A DNA stretch of 64,000 nucleotides from Gilvibacter sediminis (GCF_028561565.1 NZ_JAQQTE010000001.1:1081570-1145569), one strand, 5' to 3'; numbered from the stretch's first letter, positions 17,084-25,005 are shown. Made by a program: numbers and translations. The notes: generated by a model from the letters alone, not told the origin.

Positions 17084-17641
17084 TTAAAAAAGAATTGGAA
17101 AGATTAAATGAACCATCACTAAACCCCCAATAAAAAAGCCCATTACGGCTAGTAGTGAAGGCAATTGTAAATTGCTCAGGCCAGAGATGGCGTGTCCAGA
17201 GGTGCAGCCACCGGCATAGCGCGCGCCAAATCCAACGAGGAATCCACCTATGATCAATAAGGCCAATGATTTTGGTTCCGTTAATGCTTCGGTTCCAAAC
17301 AAAAATTCTGGCAAGTAGGCTTTACCGGCATCTGTGGCTCCAATTTGTTGGAGTTTTTCTACGGAGGATTCGTTGATCGAAACAGCACTGTCATTACTCA
17401 AAAAGTTGGCTCCGATAAATCCGCCCAAAATAGTTCCAACCATCACCCAGAGGTTCCAGCGTTGTGCCCTCCAATCAAACTTGAAAAATGAAGCTTTTTT
17501 ATTCGCGCCGCACAGAGTACACAGGGTTCTGAAGTTTCCCGAAACTCCAAAACTCTTGTTTCCCCATAACAGCAGGGCCATGACCCCGGTGATCAAAATA
17601 CCCGAAATATACCAGGGCCATGGTTCCATAAATATGTTCAT
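17084..17641 (-). CDS. YeeE/YedE-family half transporter
   Basis: A 185-residue membrane protein with the YeeE signature '[15 protein letters not shown]', containing the cysteine thought to relay sulfur. It pairs with the 137-residue half encoded next. A Crp/Fnr-like palindrome and a TAATTTTG -7 box sit 18-61 bp upstream of the ATG at 17641. Import or export of a reduced sulfur compound in step with the persulfide-oxidising enzyme at 17759-19174 is the likely job. Confidence 0.85.
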   Translation of the reverse strand: MNIFMEPWPWYISGILITGVMALLLWGNKSFGVSGNFRTLCTLCGANKKASFFKFDWRAQRWNLWVMVGTILGGFIGANFLSNDSAVSINESSVEKLQQIGATDAGKAYLPEFLFGTEALTEPKSLALLIIGGFLVGFGARYAGGCTSGHAISGLSNLQLPSLLAVMGFFIGGLVMVHLIFPILF

Positions 17642-17658
17642 ACCTGTAGGATTTCTGC

Positions 17659-17702
17659 CAAAATTAGCAGCCCAGGACGGGAACTACGGTAACTTGAGTT
17701 AC
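17659..17702 (-). promoter_or_regulatory. Crp/Fnr-type promoter 1 (YeeE operon)
   Basis: On the minus strand: palindrome GTAACTCAAGTTAC (17689-17702), exactly 22 bp, then -7 box TAATTTTG (17659-17666). The same palindrome type, spacing and -7 sequence recur at 19205-19248 and 20119-20162. The palindrome centre falls about 41 bp ahead of the expected start, the class II activator position. Confidence 0.7.
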
Positions 17703-17758
17703 ACTTAAGGAAAAAAGCCCGGAGTCTCCACCCCAGGCGTGCAACAACTAAAAAAAAA

Positions 17759-19174
17759 CTACAAGAGCGTGGTTGGGCAGACATAGTCTGTGTAAGGCAC
17801 AGAGGTCTCCTTAATCGCTGCAAAACCACCTTGTACATCGGTAATATTTTCCCAGCCTCTTTGTTTGAGCATGGAAGCCGCTATCATGCTTCTATAACCT
17901 CCGGCGCAATGCAAAACCAGCGGTTTGTCTTTAGGGAAGCTCGCCAAGTGTTGATTGAGTTCATTCAGAGGAATGTTTGTGGCTTCCAAAACATGTTGGG
18001 AGTTGAATTCACTTCTTTTTCTAACGTCAAAAAGTTCAATGCCGTTAGTGATCATCATGTTTTCAAAGGTCTTGGCGTTAATTCGGCCAATGCTGTCAAT
18101 TTCATTGCCGGAGTCTTTCCAAGTAGGGAAACCGCCAGTTAAAAAGCCAATGACCCCATCATAACCAACACGAGACAATCGCGTAATAGCTTCTCTTTCT
18201 TTGCCTGGTTCTGTAATCAGTAGAATCTCTTGTTTTACACTCGGGATCAGTTCTCCCACCCATTGCGCAAAGTTTCCGTTGAGGCCTATGTTGATGCTGT
18301 TGGGAATAAAGCCTTTGGCAAATTCCTCTGGATTGCGAACATCCAAGATCAAAGCACACGTCTCATTGGCGGCAGCTTCAAAAGCTTCAGGCCCTAGTGG
18401 TCTATCGGCTCGTTGCATAACGTTTTCCAAGGAATCATATCCTTTGAGATTCATGAGTACATTCTGAGGAAAGTATCCTGGAGGCGTAGTGAGTCCTGTG
18501 AGCAATTCATCAATAAATTCCTCTTTGGTCATGTCTGCTCTTAGGGCGTAGTTTACTTTTTTCTGATTCCCCAAAGTATCTGTGGTCTCTTTACTCATCA
18601 TTTTACCACAAGCAGATCCGGCACCGTGATTCGGATACACGATCAAATGATCGGGAAGTGTCATTATTTTATTGCGGAGGGAATCAAACAGCAAGGCTGC
18701 CAGTTTTTCTTCTGTGAGATCTGCAATTACGTGTTGGGCCAGATCCGGTCGGCCTACATCGCCAATAAACAAAGTGTCTCCCGTGATGATCCCGTGCATC
18801 TCCCCATTTTGATTTATTAAGAGGTAAGTAGTACTCTCTAAAGTGTGACCCGGAGTGTGGATCACGCGTACGGTATAGCGGCCTACCTTAAATTCTTGGC
18901 CGTCTTCAGCAACTATAGCCTCGTAACCTGGTTTGGCAGAAGGGCCATAGACAATGTCCGCTCCTGTTTGTTTTTGAAGGTCTAAATGCCCACTTACAAA
19001 GTCTGCGTGGAAATGTGTTTCAAAGACGTATTTGATCTGAGCCTTATCTTTTTTAGCCCGATTTATATAAGGACCAACTTCTCGTAAAGGGTCAAAGATT
19101 GCTGCTTCGCCTTGGTCTTCTAAGTAGTAGGCGGCATGGGCTAAGCATCCGGTATATATCTGTTCTATTCGCAT
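17759..19174 (-). CDS. Metallo-beta-lactamase/rhodanese fusion (persulfide dioxygenase-like)
   Basis: About 471 residues from the ATG at 19174; a start at 19207 would run into the promoter. The N-terminal metallo-beta-lactamase domain has the ETHE1-type 'THFHADFVSGHLDL' iron site and 'IHTPGHTLES'. Two rhodanese domains follow. The first ('LDVRNPEEFAKGFIPNSINI') has 'LLITEPGKERE' where the catalytic cysteine loop should be, so it is inactive. The second has an intact 'LHCAGGYRS' loop. Such fusions oxidise glutathione- or thiol-persulfide to sulfite and transfer sulfane sulfur. Neighbouring YeeE, TauE and the Crp/Fnr regulator complete a sulfide-handling module. Confidence 0.88.
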   Translation of the reverse strand: MRIEQIYTGCLAHAAYYLEDQGEAAIFDPLREVGPYINRAKKDKAQIKYVFETHFHADFVSGHLDLQKQTGADIVYGPSAKPGYEAIVAEDGQEFKVGRYTVRVIHTPGHTLESTTYLLINQNGEMHGIITGDTLFIGDVGRPDLAQHVIADLTEEKLAALLFDSLRNKIMTLPDHLIVYPNHGAGSACGKMMSKETTDTLGNQKKVNYALRADMTKEEFIDELLTGLTTPPGYFPQNVLMNLKGYDSLENVMQRADRPLGPEAFEAAANETCALILDVRNPEEFAKGFIPNSINIGLNGNFAQWVGELIPSVKQEILLITEPGKEREAITRLSRVGYDGVIGFLTGGFPTWKDSGNEIDSIGRINAKTFENMMITNGIELFDVRKRSEFNSQHVLEATNIPLNELNQHLASFPKDKPLVLHCAGGYRSMIAASMLKQRGWENITDVQGGFAAIKETSVPYTDYVCPTTLL

Positions 19175-19204
19175 CGTTTTGAACGTTTTAAGAGTTTGAT
19201 AGTT

Positions 19205-19248
19205 CAAAATTAGGGCGGCGAATCGAGCTAAAAAGTGACCAATGTTAC
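19205..19248 (-). promoter_or_regulatory. Crp/Fnr-type promoter 2 (persulfide dioxygenase-like gene)
   Basis: On the minus strand: GTAACATTGGTCAC (19235-19248), 22 bp, TAATTTTG (19205-19212). The predicted transcript start would leave a leader of about 25 nt before the ATG at 19174, supporting that start choice. Confidence 0.7.
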
Positions 19249-19302
19249 CTTAGCCTATTTATTTTTAGAAAAAGTGATGAAATTGGAGGAAAACAAGTCG
19301 TT

Positions 19303-20103
19303 TTAGGCAGAAATCTCCATAAAAATGATGTAAAAAGCCATTCCAAGTACAAACCAACCGAAGGCTTTTTTGAGCTTTTTGCCGTCAATGAATCCTCCGA
19401 GCCAGATTCCCAAAAAGATCCCGATTACAGACATTGCAGTAAAAGATAGCAGGAAGCCCCAATCGATCTGTAAATTCTCAACATCGCCAATAAAACCTAT
19501 TAAAGACTTAATTGCAATGATCAAAAGGGAAGTGGCTACCGCTTTTTTCATAGGCAGCTTGGCCAGCAGAACAAGTGCGGGAATGATCAAAAATCCGCCA
19601 CCGGCTCCAACCAATCCGGTTAAAACACCCACGGCCAATCCTTCAATGACAATAAGCGGATAGTTGTACTGCACCTCCTCATTTTCATCGGGATCGCCTT
19701 TTTTAGAACGAATCATTGAAAAGGAAGCCAAAAGCATGATCACAGCAAAGAAGATCATGATGGCAATGTCCTTGGTAACCACAAATTCTCCAACATTGGT
19801 TAAGCTATCAGGAATTGCCGGAATGATGAATTTGCGCGTTATATAAACCGCGATAAATGCAGGAATTGCGAAAACAATAGCGGTTCTAAAGTCTACCAGA
19901 CCTTTTTGCATATTTCTAAAAGCTCCTACTAGAGCAGAGACCCCAACAACGAATAGGGAGTATGCCGTTGCTAGAATCGGGTTGTAGCCCAGAAGATAAA
20001 CCATAACAGGCACTGTGAGGATGGATCCACCACCACCTACCAGGCCTAAAACCAATCCAACCACTAAGGCTGCCATATACCCTAAAACGTCCACGAGTTC
20101 CAT
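19303..20103 (-). CDS. TauE/SafE family sulfite exporter-like protein
   Basis: A 266-residue membrane protein with about eight helices and the duplicated glycine-rich family motifs: 'LGLVGGGGSILTVPVMVYLL' near the start and 'TGLVGAGGGFLIIPALVLL' in the second half. TauE/SafE proteins export sulfite or organosulfonates; here it would remove sulfite made by the persulfide dioxygenase. It has its own Crp/Fnr-type promoter at 20119-20162, overlapping the end of the regulator gene. Confidence 0.88.
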   Translation of the reverse strand: MELVDVLGYMAALVVGLVLGLVGGGGSILTVPVMVYLLGYNPILATAYSLFVVGVSALVGAFRNMQKGLVDFRTAIVFAIPAFIAVYITRKFIIPAIPDSLTNVGEFVVTKDIAIMIFFAVIMLLASFSMIRSKKGDPDENEEVQYNYPLIVIEGLAVGVLTGLVGAGGGFLIIPALVLLAKLPMKKAVATSLLIIAIKSLIGFIGDVENLQIDWGFLLSFTAMSVIGIFLGIWLGGFIDGKKLKKAFGWFVLGMAFYIIFMEISA

Positions 20104-20118
20104 TATTGATTAACAGGG

Positions 20119-20162
20119 CAAAATTAGATCGGCCAGCGCCGAGATTTGGTAACTAAAGTCAC
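20119..20162 (-). promoter_or_regulatory. Crp/Fnr-type promoter 3 (TauE gene)
   Basis: On the minus strand: GTGACTTTAGTTAC (20149-20162), 22 bp, TAATTTTG (20119-20126). The palindrome overlaps the last codons of the regulator gene. Third copy of the identical promoter architecture in this module. Confidence 0.7.
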
Positions 20163-20797
20163 ACATCAGCTTCAATTAAGGTGATGTGACTTCTATGGAG
20201 GCTGATACGGCCTTCGTTTTCAAGCTTTTTTAGAATTCTAGAGATCACTACCCGAGAAGTGTGCAGTTCTTGGGCTAATTCTTTATGAGTGTTGTAAACC
20301 TCTTTGTTCTGAACGATCTGGGCTTTCTCTTGCAATAGCTTCATCACCCGATCTTCCAGATTCATAAAGGCAATGGAATCTATAGCGTCTAGCATTTCCA
20401 TCATGCGGTCGTGATAACTGTCCATGACAAATCCCCGCCAACTTTTGTATTTTCCTAACCAACTTTCCATGTGTTGGACGGGGATTAATATCAATTGGGT
20501 GTCTGTTTCCGTAACCGCTCGGATCTCACTTTTTGTAGCGCCCATGCAACAACTCAAGGTCATGGCACAGGTGTCGCCTTTCTCTAAAAAGTACAGCAGG
20601 AGCTCATCACCCTGCTGATCCTCTCGCATGATTTTAATAGCACCCTGGAGTAGAAGCGGCATGGATTTGACGTATTGACCAAAATCCATCAAGATCGTAT
20701 CGGCAGGAATGTCTTTATAGACTCCAACTGCCGCGATCTCTTCGAGGAGTTCGCGCTCAAATTGCCCGCCGTATAAATCAATGAGTAATTCTTCCAT
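20159..20797 (-). CDS. Crp/Fnr family transcriptional regulator
   Basis: About 212 residues from the ATG at 20797; an in-frame ATG at 20809 adds four residues. An N-terminal cyclic-nucleotide-binding-type beta roll is followed by a long helix and a C-terminal helix-turn-helix ('ELAQELHTSRVVISRILKKLE'). The effector pocket contains a cysteine cluster 'CAMTLSCCMG' near residues 76-85, absent from classical CRP, which could sense sulfane sulfur or redox state. It lacks the Fnr N-terminal cluster cysteines. It is the best candidate to bind the three GTnAC-N4-GTnAC palindromes ahead of its neighbours. Confidence 0.88.
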   Translation of the reverse strand: MEELLIDLYGGQFERELLEEIAAVGVYKDIPADTILMDFGQYVKSMPLLLQGAIKIMREDQQGDELLLYFLEKGDTCAMTLSCCMGATKSEIRAVTETDTQLILIPVQHMESWLGKYKSWRGFVMDSYHDRMMEMLDAIDSIAFMNLEDRVMKLLQEKAQIVQNKEVYNTHKELAQELHTSRVVISRILKKLENEGRISLHRSHITLIEADV

Positions 20798-20868
20798 TTT
20801 TGCTAGCACTAAGGTACATTCTTATGCGGATTTAAATCCTATCGGGGTGGTGGGTTAATGCACAATCA

Positions 20869-20899
20869 TTGCGCCTGAGGATTATTAGGAGTATTTTTG
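20869..20899 (+). promoter_or_regulatory. Bacteroidota-type promoter for the lipoprotein gene
   Basis: TTG at 20869-20871, 20-bp spacer, then TATTTTTG at 20892-20899, an exact match to TAnnTTTG. The start of transcription would be about 27 nt ahead of the ATG at 20933. Confidence 0.5.
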
Positions 20900-20932
20900 T
20901 AGCTTAACCATTCAAACAAAACAACTTACACC

Positions 20933-21610
20933 ATGACCCAATTGAAAAACCTAATTGTGCTGCCCATTTTGGCCCTGCTTATTTCTGGATGTTCTTCTAC
21001 CAAAGTATTGGAAAGCTGGAAGGCTACAGACGCTGGAGATGTCAAGTCGAAGAACTTTTTAGTGATCGCTCGGACAGACAATCCTACGGTGCGTAAGGCC
21101 TTTGAAGATGCCATGCTCAGAGAGCTGCGCAATAACAAAATGAAAGGTATGGTGAGTTATGATTTTATGGAAGATCTCAAGCCTGACAAACAACTCAGTG
21201 AGGCTGAGATTGAGGCTGCAAAACAGATGATCCGCGATAAAGGTTTTGAGGCTGTGGTGATCACAGTATTAAAGGACAAGAAACAAACGGTTAATATCAA
21301 AAAGGAAGGTGGATACTATTCGGGAGCGACCTATTCAAGCTCCATAGATCCCTACTTATATACGTTCTACAATTATTACAACCACCCGAATTCTGCGCCA
21401 ACGGTTCGTTATTCTGGAAATTATGTGGAGCCGAGTATCAATGAAGAGCGTTCTGTAACCTATGTAGTGGAAACTCTTGTTTTTGATCTGGAAAAGCCGG
21501 CCAAGCAACAATTAGTTGGGCAAGTGACCTCAAGTTTACAAGATCCGGACAGTGCTGCTGACGTAGCCAACGGTTATGCGCGTAGTGTGGCTAGGGCGTT
21601 GAGGGAGTAG
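20933..21610 (+). CDS. Lipoprotein of unknown function (DUF4136-like)
   Basis: A 225-residue lipoprotein with lipobox 'LISGCSS'. The first third ('KSKNFLVIARTDNPTVRKAFEDAM') reads like proteins that fold around a TolB-N/LpoB-type alpha/beta unit; the middle holds a tyrosine-rich insert around residues 120-150 ('YLYTFYNYYNHPNSAP'), and the end 'ANGYARSVARALRE' is helical. No enzymatic motif. It has its own promoter and no operon partner. Confidence 0.75.
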   Translation: MTQLKNLIVLPILALLISGCSSTKVLESWKATDAGDVKSKNFLVIARTDNPTVRKAFEDAMLRELRNNKMKGMVSYDFMEDLKPDKQLSEAEIEAAKQMIRDKGFEAVVITVLKDKKQTVNIKKEGGYYSGATYSSSIDPYLYTFYNYYNHPNSAPTVRYSGNYVEPSINEERSVTYVVETLVFDLEKPAKQQLVGQVTSSLQDPDSAADVANGYARSVARALRE

Positions 21611-21660
21611 TTTGGTTTTTTGGGCGCTTCCTTCAATGTGTTGAGGTTTGGCTACTAACG

Positions 21661-21704
21661 GTCATCGAGTGATTTTCATGAAATGAAAATTGTATCGAGA
21701 TGAC
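21661..21704. repeat. REP-like imperfect palindrome
   Basis: A 44-bp element: inner perfect stem ATTTTCAT-gaa-ATGAAAAT and outer arms GTCATC...GATGAC. It lies between the lipoprotein stop and the repeat-rich zone. This type of motif is common between flavobacterial genes, but no second copy was seen in this window. Confidence 0.5.
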
Positions 21705-21728
21705 ATTTTAATTTGAAGGGTTGTTTTT

Positions 21729-21830
21729 AGGGCGCCTGCCTTCGGCACCGCGCTATTCGCTACAACTCCTCGCTCGCAGGCTCGCTGTGGGGTTTTCGCT
21801 GCTATCGCTGGCGCGGGGTGAGGTCTTCAG
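21729..21830. repeat. GC-rich intergenic repeat-like element
   Basis: A GC-rich patch with short hairpins (GCC-ttc-GGC) and reiterated CGCT/GCGC words, sharply different in composition from its surroundings. An open frame runs through it into the gene at 21874, but the translation is low-complexity Arg/Leu/Ser, so it is treated as non-coding. Confidence 0.4.
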
Positions 21831-21873
21831 AGTCAGGTATGGTCCGGTGAAACCAAATACACTATATTTAAGC

Positions 21874-22131
21874 GTGAATAGAAATCTCCTAACACAATAC
21901 TGGATTGAGGTAGATACAAATAATCCATCTTTTAAAAAGATTGGTGTGACGGCCTATTCTTTAGACGACGCCTTCAATATTCTTAAGGATCATCTGCCAG
22001 TTAACTTTGATGATGATTTAGCCTTTGAGGTCACAGAGGACATTAGCTTCGAAGAACTTGATCATAATCATGTTGTGCCAAACATGGGTCCTATTTCTGA
22101 AAGAGGCATTTGGTATCCCAGGATTCTTTGA
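21874..22131 (+). CDS. Small protein of unknown function (85 aa) next to repeat array
   Basis: About 85 residues if started at the GTG at 21874; no in-frame ATG lies between the repeat-like patch and the recognisable part. A longer reading from 21721 would include translated repeat DNA. The core ('YWIEVDTNN', 'GVTAYSLDDAFNILKDHL', 'GPISERGIWYP') looks like a genuine small conserved protein rather than chance. Its last codons and stop lie inside the first unit of the 130-bp repeat array (from 22118), so the C-terminal 'RIL' is repeat-derived. Function unknown. Confidence 0.45.
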   Translation: MNRNLLTQYWIEVDTNNPSFKKIGVTAYSLDDAFNILKDHLPVNFDDDLAFEVTEDISFEELDHNHVVPNMGPISERGIWYPRIL

Positions 22132-22768
22132 CCTTCGGCCAAAGTTCCTTAAGTACCATTTTTGCAAATGCAAAACTCCACCGACTTCGGGTTGAGTTAA
22201 CAGCGTGTTTACCTTTGCTAGCGACAGACTCTGTCTGGTGCTGAGAAAGCCAGGATTGTTTTGCTTCGCAAAACTTCCTTTAGCAGCCAAAGTTGCAAAT
22301 GCAAACCTCACAGCCTACCGGCCGTGTTGCTTTTTTTACCGCTGCTAGCGACAGACTCTGTCTGGTGCTTAAAAAGCCAGGATTCTTTGGCCTACCGCCA
22401 AAGTTCCTTTGCTCCGCACTTCTGCAAATGCAAACCCTTACCGAACGATGTTTTGAAAAAACCAAACATCCTGTGGATGTTTGAGTAAGGAACCCGCGGT
22501 AGCGGCAGTCCAGGATTCATTTGCTGGCGCAAATGTTCCTTCGTTCCCACTACTGCAAATGCAAAACTCCACGGCCTACCGGCCGTGTTGCTTTTTTACC
22601 TCTGCTAGCGACAGACTCTGTCTGGTGCTTAAAAAGCCAGGATTCTTTGGCCTACCGCCAAAGTTCCTTTGGTAACCAAAGTTGCAAATGCAAAACTCCA
22701 CCGCCTTCGGCGTTGAGTTTTTTTATACTCTTCCGCTTTCGCAAGCGAGCTTGCGACGCGTGCGAGCA
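22118..22768. repeat. Array of five ~130-bp imperfect repeats with conserved hairpins
   Basis: Units begin with CCAGGATT at 22118, 22250, 22377, 22510 and 22637 (steps 132, 127, 133, 127). The block TGCAAATGCAAA recurs at 22163, 22294, 22423, 22554 and 22683. Right after CCAGGATT each unit has a hairpin whose arms change together: CTTTGnCC/GGCCAAAG, GTTTTGC/GCAAAAC, CTTTGGC/GCCAAAG, CATTTGC/GCAAATG. A second hairpin follows TGCAAATGCAAA, and a third, CAGAC-tct-GTCTG, is shared by units 1, 2 and 4. Unit 3 diverges in its second half. Spacers are not unique sequences, so this is not a CRISPR. No gene is seen within the array. Confidence 0.85.
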
Positions 22769-22772
22769 TAAA

Positions 22773-22800
22773 AAAACCCACTCTTCTCAGAGTGGGTTTT
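22773..22800 (-). terminator. Likely original terminator of the tRNA-Phe gene
   Basis: A 12-bp perfect stem AAAACCCACTCT / AGAGTGGGTTTT with a 4-nt loop, followed on the minus strand by a run of T. It lies 8 bp beyond the left attachment repeat. In an island-free chromosome it would be directly downstream of the tRNA-Phe gene now at 32268-32340. Confidence 0.7.
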
Positions 22801-22808
22801 GCGCTTGT

Positions 22809-22822
22809 TGTGGTACCTCCAG
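22809..22822. other. Left attachment site (attL)
   Basis: TGTGGTACCTCCAG, identical to the tRNA-Phe 3' end at 32266-32279. The match stops at both sides (t/a before, t/g after), as expected for a core crossover site. Confidence 0.8.
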
Positions 22823-22950
22823 TACTAAATTTAATTTCATGCTGTTACACAATAATTCATATAATACTTAATGACATTGCTATATATCCAGTGTTTAAAG
22901 GTGTTTTCAAAGATACTCTTTTTGAATTAAGATGAACACATGTGAAATAT

Positions 22951-22972
22951 ATTTGGCACTTTATTTGGCACT
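22951..22972. repeat. Tandem decamers ahead of the integrase, possible arm-type sites
   Basis: ATTTGGCACT occurs exactly at 22951-22960 and 22963-22972, 12 bp apart, about 40 bp upstream of the integrase ATG and 140 bp inside attL. Phage-type integrases bind short direct repeats in such positions. A role in integrase promoter control is an alternative. Confidence 0.4.
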
Positions 22973-23011
22973 GATACTATTGAGTTGTAATTTTGATTAA
23001 ACTATTTTTCC

Positions 23012-24328
23012 ATGCCAAAAGGGAATCACAGAACTAAAGGAACGTTGCGCTTTGCTCTTAAGGAGCCAAGTTCAACAAAGGAATCTCCAATTCAATTGGA
23101 TTACAGTTTGGGATCAACCCGAATAAGAAAAAGTACAGGTTATAAAATTCTTCCTGCCTATTGGGATCGAGACAAACAGCGAGTAAAGAATGTTATTAAG
23201 GCTGTTAGGAAGGATGAAATTAACCGAGAGTTAAATGACCTTGCCAATCACATCGAAGACGGAATTAGCGATCTAAGAAAAACTAAGGCTAATATTTCTA
23301 AGAAAGATGTTGAGTCTATTATAGAATCTTACAAGTCAGATGAAGAAGATGAAAAGGATTTAGGATTCTTCGAGCTGTTTGAGAAATTTATAGGACTTAA
23401 GGAGAAAATGCTTCCTCCAAATCGAGGGAGTAAGAATCAAACAGTTGAGGTTTACAAACAAGGGTTGAAATTTGTACAAGACTTTCAGAGGCAAACCTCA
23501 TTTAAGGTAGATTTTAATACCATAGATTTAGACTTCTACGCATCATTTAGAAAGTACATGCAATCATTAAAAAAGAAGGACGGTACAAGTTATTCCTTAA
23601 ATACGATTGGTAAACATCTTAAAACCCTAAAGACGTTTTTAAATTACGCCTCAAATAATGGTTACAATACCAACTTGAAATATAAAAGCCCTGAATTCAA
23701 AATTCTTAAAGAAGAGACAACAGCTGTTTACTTAACCAAAGAAGAGAAACGACTTCTTTTTGAGTATAACTACTGTAAATACCCTAAGCTAGAATTGGCA
23801 AGAGACATCTTTTTTATTGGCTGTGAGATTGGACAACGGGTATCAGATTACAACAATCTCTCGAAAGCAGAGATCGTCAAGATCGAAGGAAGAGACTTTT
23901 TCAAGATTCGTCAACAGAAGACGGGGCAAGAAGTATACTGTTTGATAACAGATGGGATAAGAAAGATCATGGATGATCGATATGATGGAAAACCTCCAAA
24001 ATCGATACCCGATCAATACTTGAACAATTGGATTAAAGAGGCTGCTCAAATGTGCGGTATTGATAGTGAAATAAGATTTGAAAGAACAGAGGGAGGTAAA
24101 AGGAAAATATCAAAGGTTCCTAAATACGAGTTGATCTCATCTCATACAGCAAGAAGAACCTTTTGTACTCTTCTTTACAGCGAGGGGTTAAGTGTTCATT
24201 CAATCATGACTCAAAGTGGGCACAAAACGGAGCGAGAGTTTCTAAACTACATCCGAGTTTCTAAGGAGCAAGAGGTTGCTCAAATAACGCAACAAGAAGA
24301 GTTTAAAAAAGCCTTTCTGTCGGTTTAG
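23012..24328 (+). CDS. Tyrosine-type site-specific integrase
   Basis: A 438-residue integrase. The N-terminal arm-binding domain includes 'ATGYKILPAYWDRDKQRVKN'-like spacing typical of Bacteroidota elements; a SAM-like core-binding domain lies around 110-215. Catalytic residues are visible: Arg in 'CEIGQRVSD', His-x-x-Arg in 'SSHTARRTF', His in 'QSGHKTE' and nucleophile Tyr in 'FLNYIRV'. It is oriented inward from attL. Its stop overlaps the convergent HTH gene. It is not an integron IntI (no IntI-specific patch). Confidence 0.93.
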   Translation: MPKGNHRTKGTLRFALKEPSSTKESPIQLDYSLGSTRIRKSTGYKILPAYWDRDKQRVKNVIKAVRKDEINRELNDLANHIEDGISDLRKTKANISKKDVESIIESYKSDEEDEKDLGFFELFEKFIGLKEKMLPPNRGSKNQTVEVYKQGLKFVQDFQRQTSFKVDFNTIDLDFYASFRKYMQSLKKKDGTSYSLNTIGKHLKTLKTFLNYASNNGYNTNLKYKSPEFKILKEETTAVYLTKEEKRLLFEYNYCKYPKLELARDIFFIGCEIGQRVSDYNNLSKAEIVKIEGRDFFKIRQQKTGQEVYCLITDGIRKIMDDRYDGKPPKSIPDQYLNNWIKEAAQMCGIDSEIRFERTEGGKRKISKVPKYELISSHTARRTFCTLLYSEGLSVHSIMTQSGHKTEREFLNYIRVSKEQEVAQITQQEEFKKAFLSV

Positions 24329-25005
24329 TTTCCTTTGGCATAGGCTTCAATATCAGATCGTAAAAACCTAACGCTACGCGCACCTACTGTATTTACTCTG
24401 GATATGTGACCATTTTCTTCAAGATTATAGATTTGTCGACGAGTCACTTTTAAATATTCAGCTACCTCGTTTATGGTCATTAACTCACTTTTACCGTTTC
24501 CTGAGTTCCGAGTATTTTCTTGATTGCTTGAATTGAGTTTCCAATCTATCATCAATTCAATTTCCTCAGCAAAATGATCTTCTGCTAATTCTTTCAATTG
24601 AACAATAAGCCTTTTGTATAATTCTGCGTATTCGAAGTAATAATCGTAGGCTATTAACTTCCACGGTGAAGCGGAATGTTCTTCTCTGAAACTATGTTCA
24701 TTCTGAATTTTGGTTTTCCAAATCTCACGTTGTTTGCTGATTCCTTGTAGATGATTTTCAACGATTGAAAACGAGGTTTTGTCCATGCGTAAGATTTCAT
24801 CTTTAGCATCATGAAGCAAGGTTTCCATTTGAGCTGTTTGTCTCAATAGGAAGAAGGAATGAAAGTTCTTCTGGTGGGCATTATCAAGTGTGTCAATTGA
24901 CCCAGCTGATAGGTTGTTTTCTTTGAGGTATTGATTAAACTCATTGAGAAACAGCCTCTCAAATTTGTGGTAGTTAAAAAGACTTTTGATTTCGCCCATA
25001 TTCAT
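24325..25005 (-). CDS. Excisionase-like helix-turn-helix DNA-binding protein
   Basis: About 226 residues from the ATG at 25005 (a start at 25083 adds 26 residues of unlikely sequence). The C-terminus is a MerR/excisionase HTH_17 domain, 'MTINEVAEYLKVTRRQIYNL' followed by 'ARSVRFLRSDIEAYAKGN'. The N-terminal 170 residues are helical and charged, without a recognised family. Its 3' end overlaps that of the integrase by 4 bp. It may be the island's directionality factor and/or repressor. The inverted repeat at 25080-25097 is a candidate site. Confidence 0.8.
   Translation of the reverse strand: MNMGEIKSLFNYHKFERLFLNEFNQYLKENNLSAGSIDTLDNAHQKNFHSFFLLRQTAQMETLLHDAKDEILRMDKTSFSIVENHLQGISKQREIWKTKIQNEHSFREEHSASPWKLIAYDYYFEYAELYKRLIVQLKELAEDHFAEEIELMIDWKLNSSNQENTRNSGNGKSELMTINEVAEYLKVTRRQIYNLEENGHISRVNTVGARSVRFLRSDIEAYAKGN

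Noticed and set aside
21721-21873. Longer N-terminus for the small protein ending at 22131
   Set aside because: The extra 51 codons translate the GC-rich repeat-like patch; the GTG at 21874 is a better start.
22118-22768. CRISPR array
   Set aside because: Units of ~130 bp are imperfect along their full length and there are no unique spacers, no short exact direct repeats and no cas genes.
22118-22768. Integron attC array
   Set aside because: No IntI gene and no cassette ORFs within the units; the adjacent recombinase is an island-type integrase. Kept only as one hypothesis for folded-strand sites.
22261-22871. Several overlapping plus- and minus-strand reading frames in the repeat array
   Set aside because: They translate the same repeat in several frames and carry no conserved protein features.
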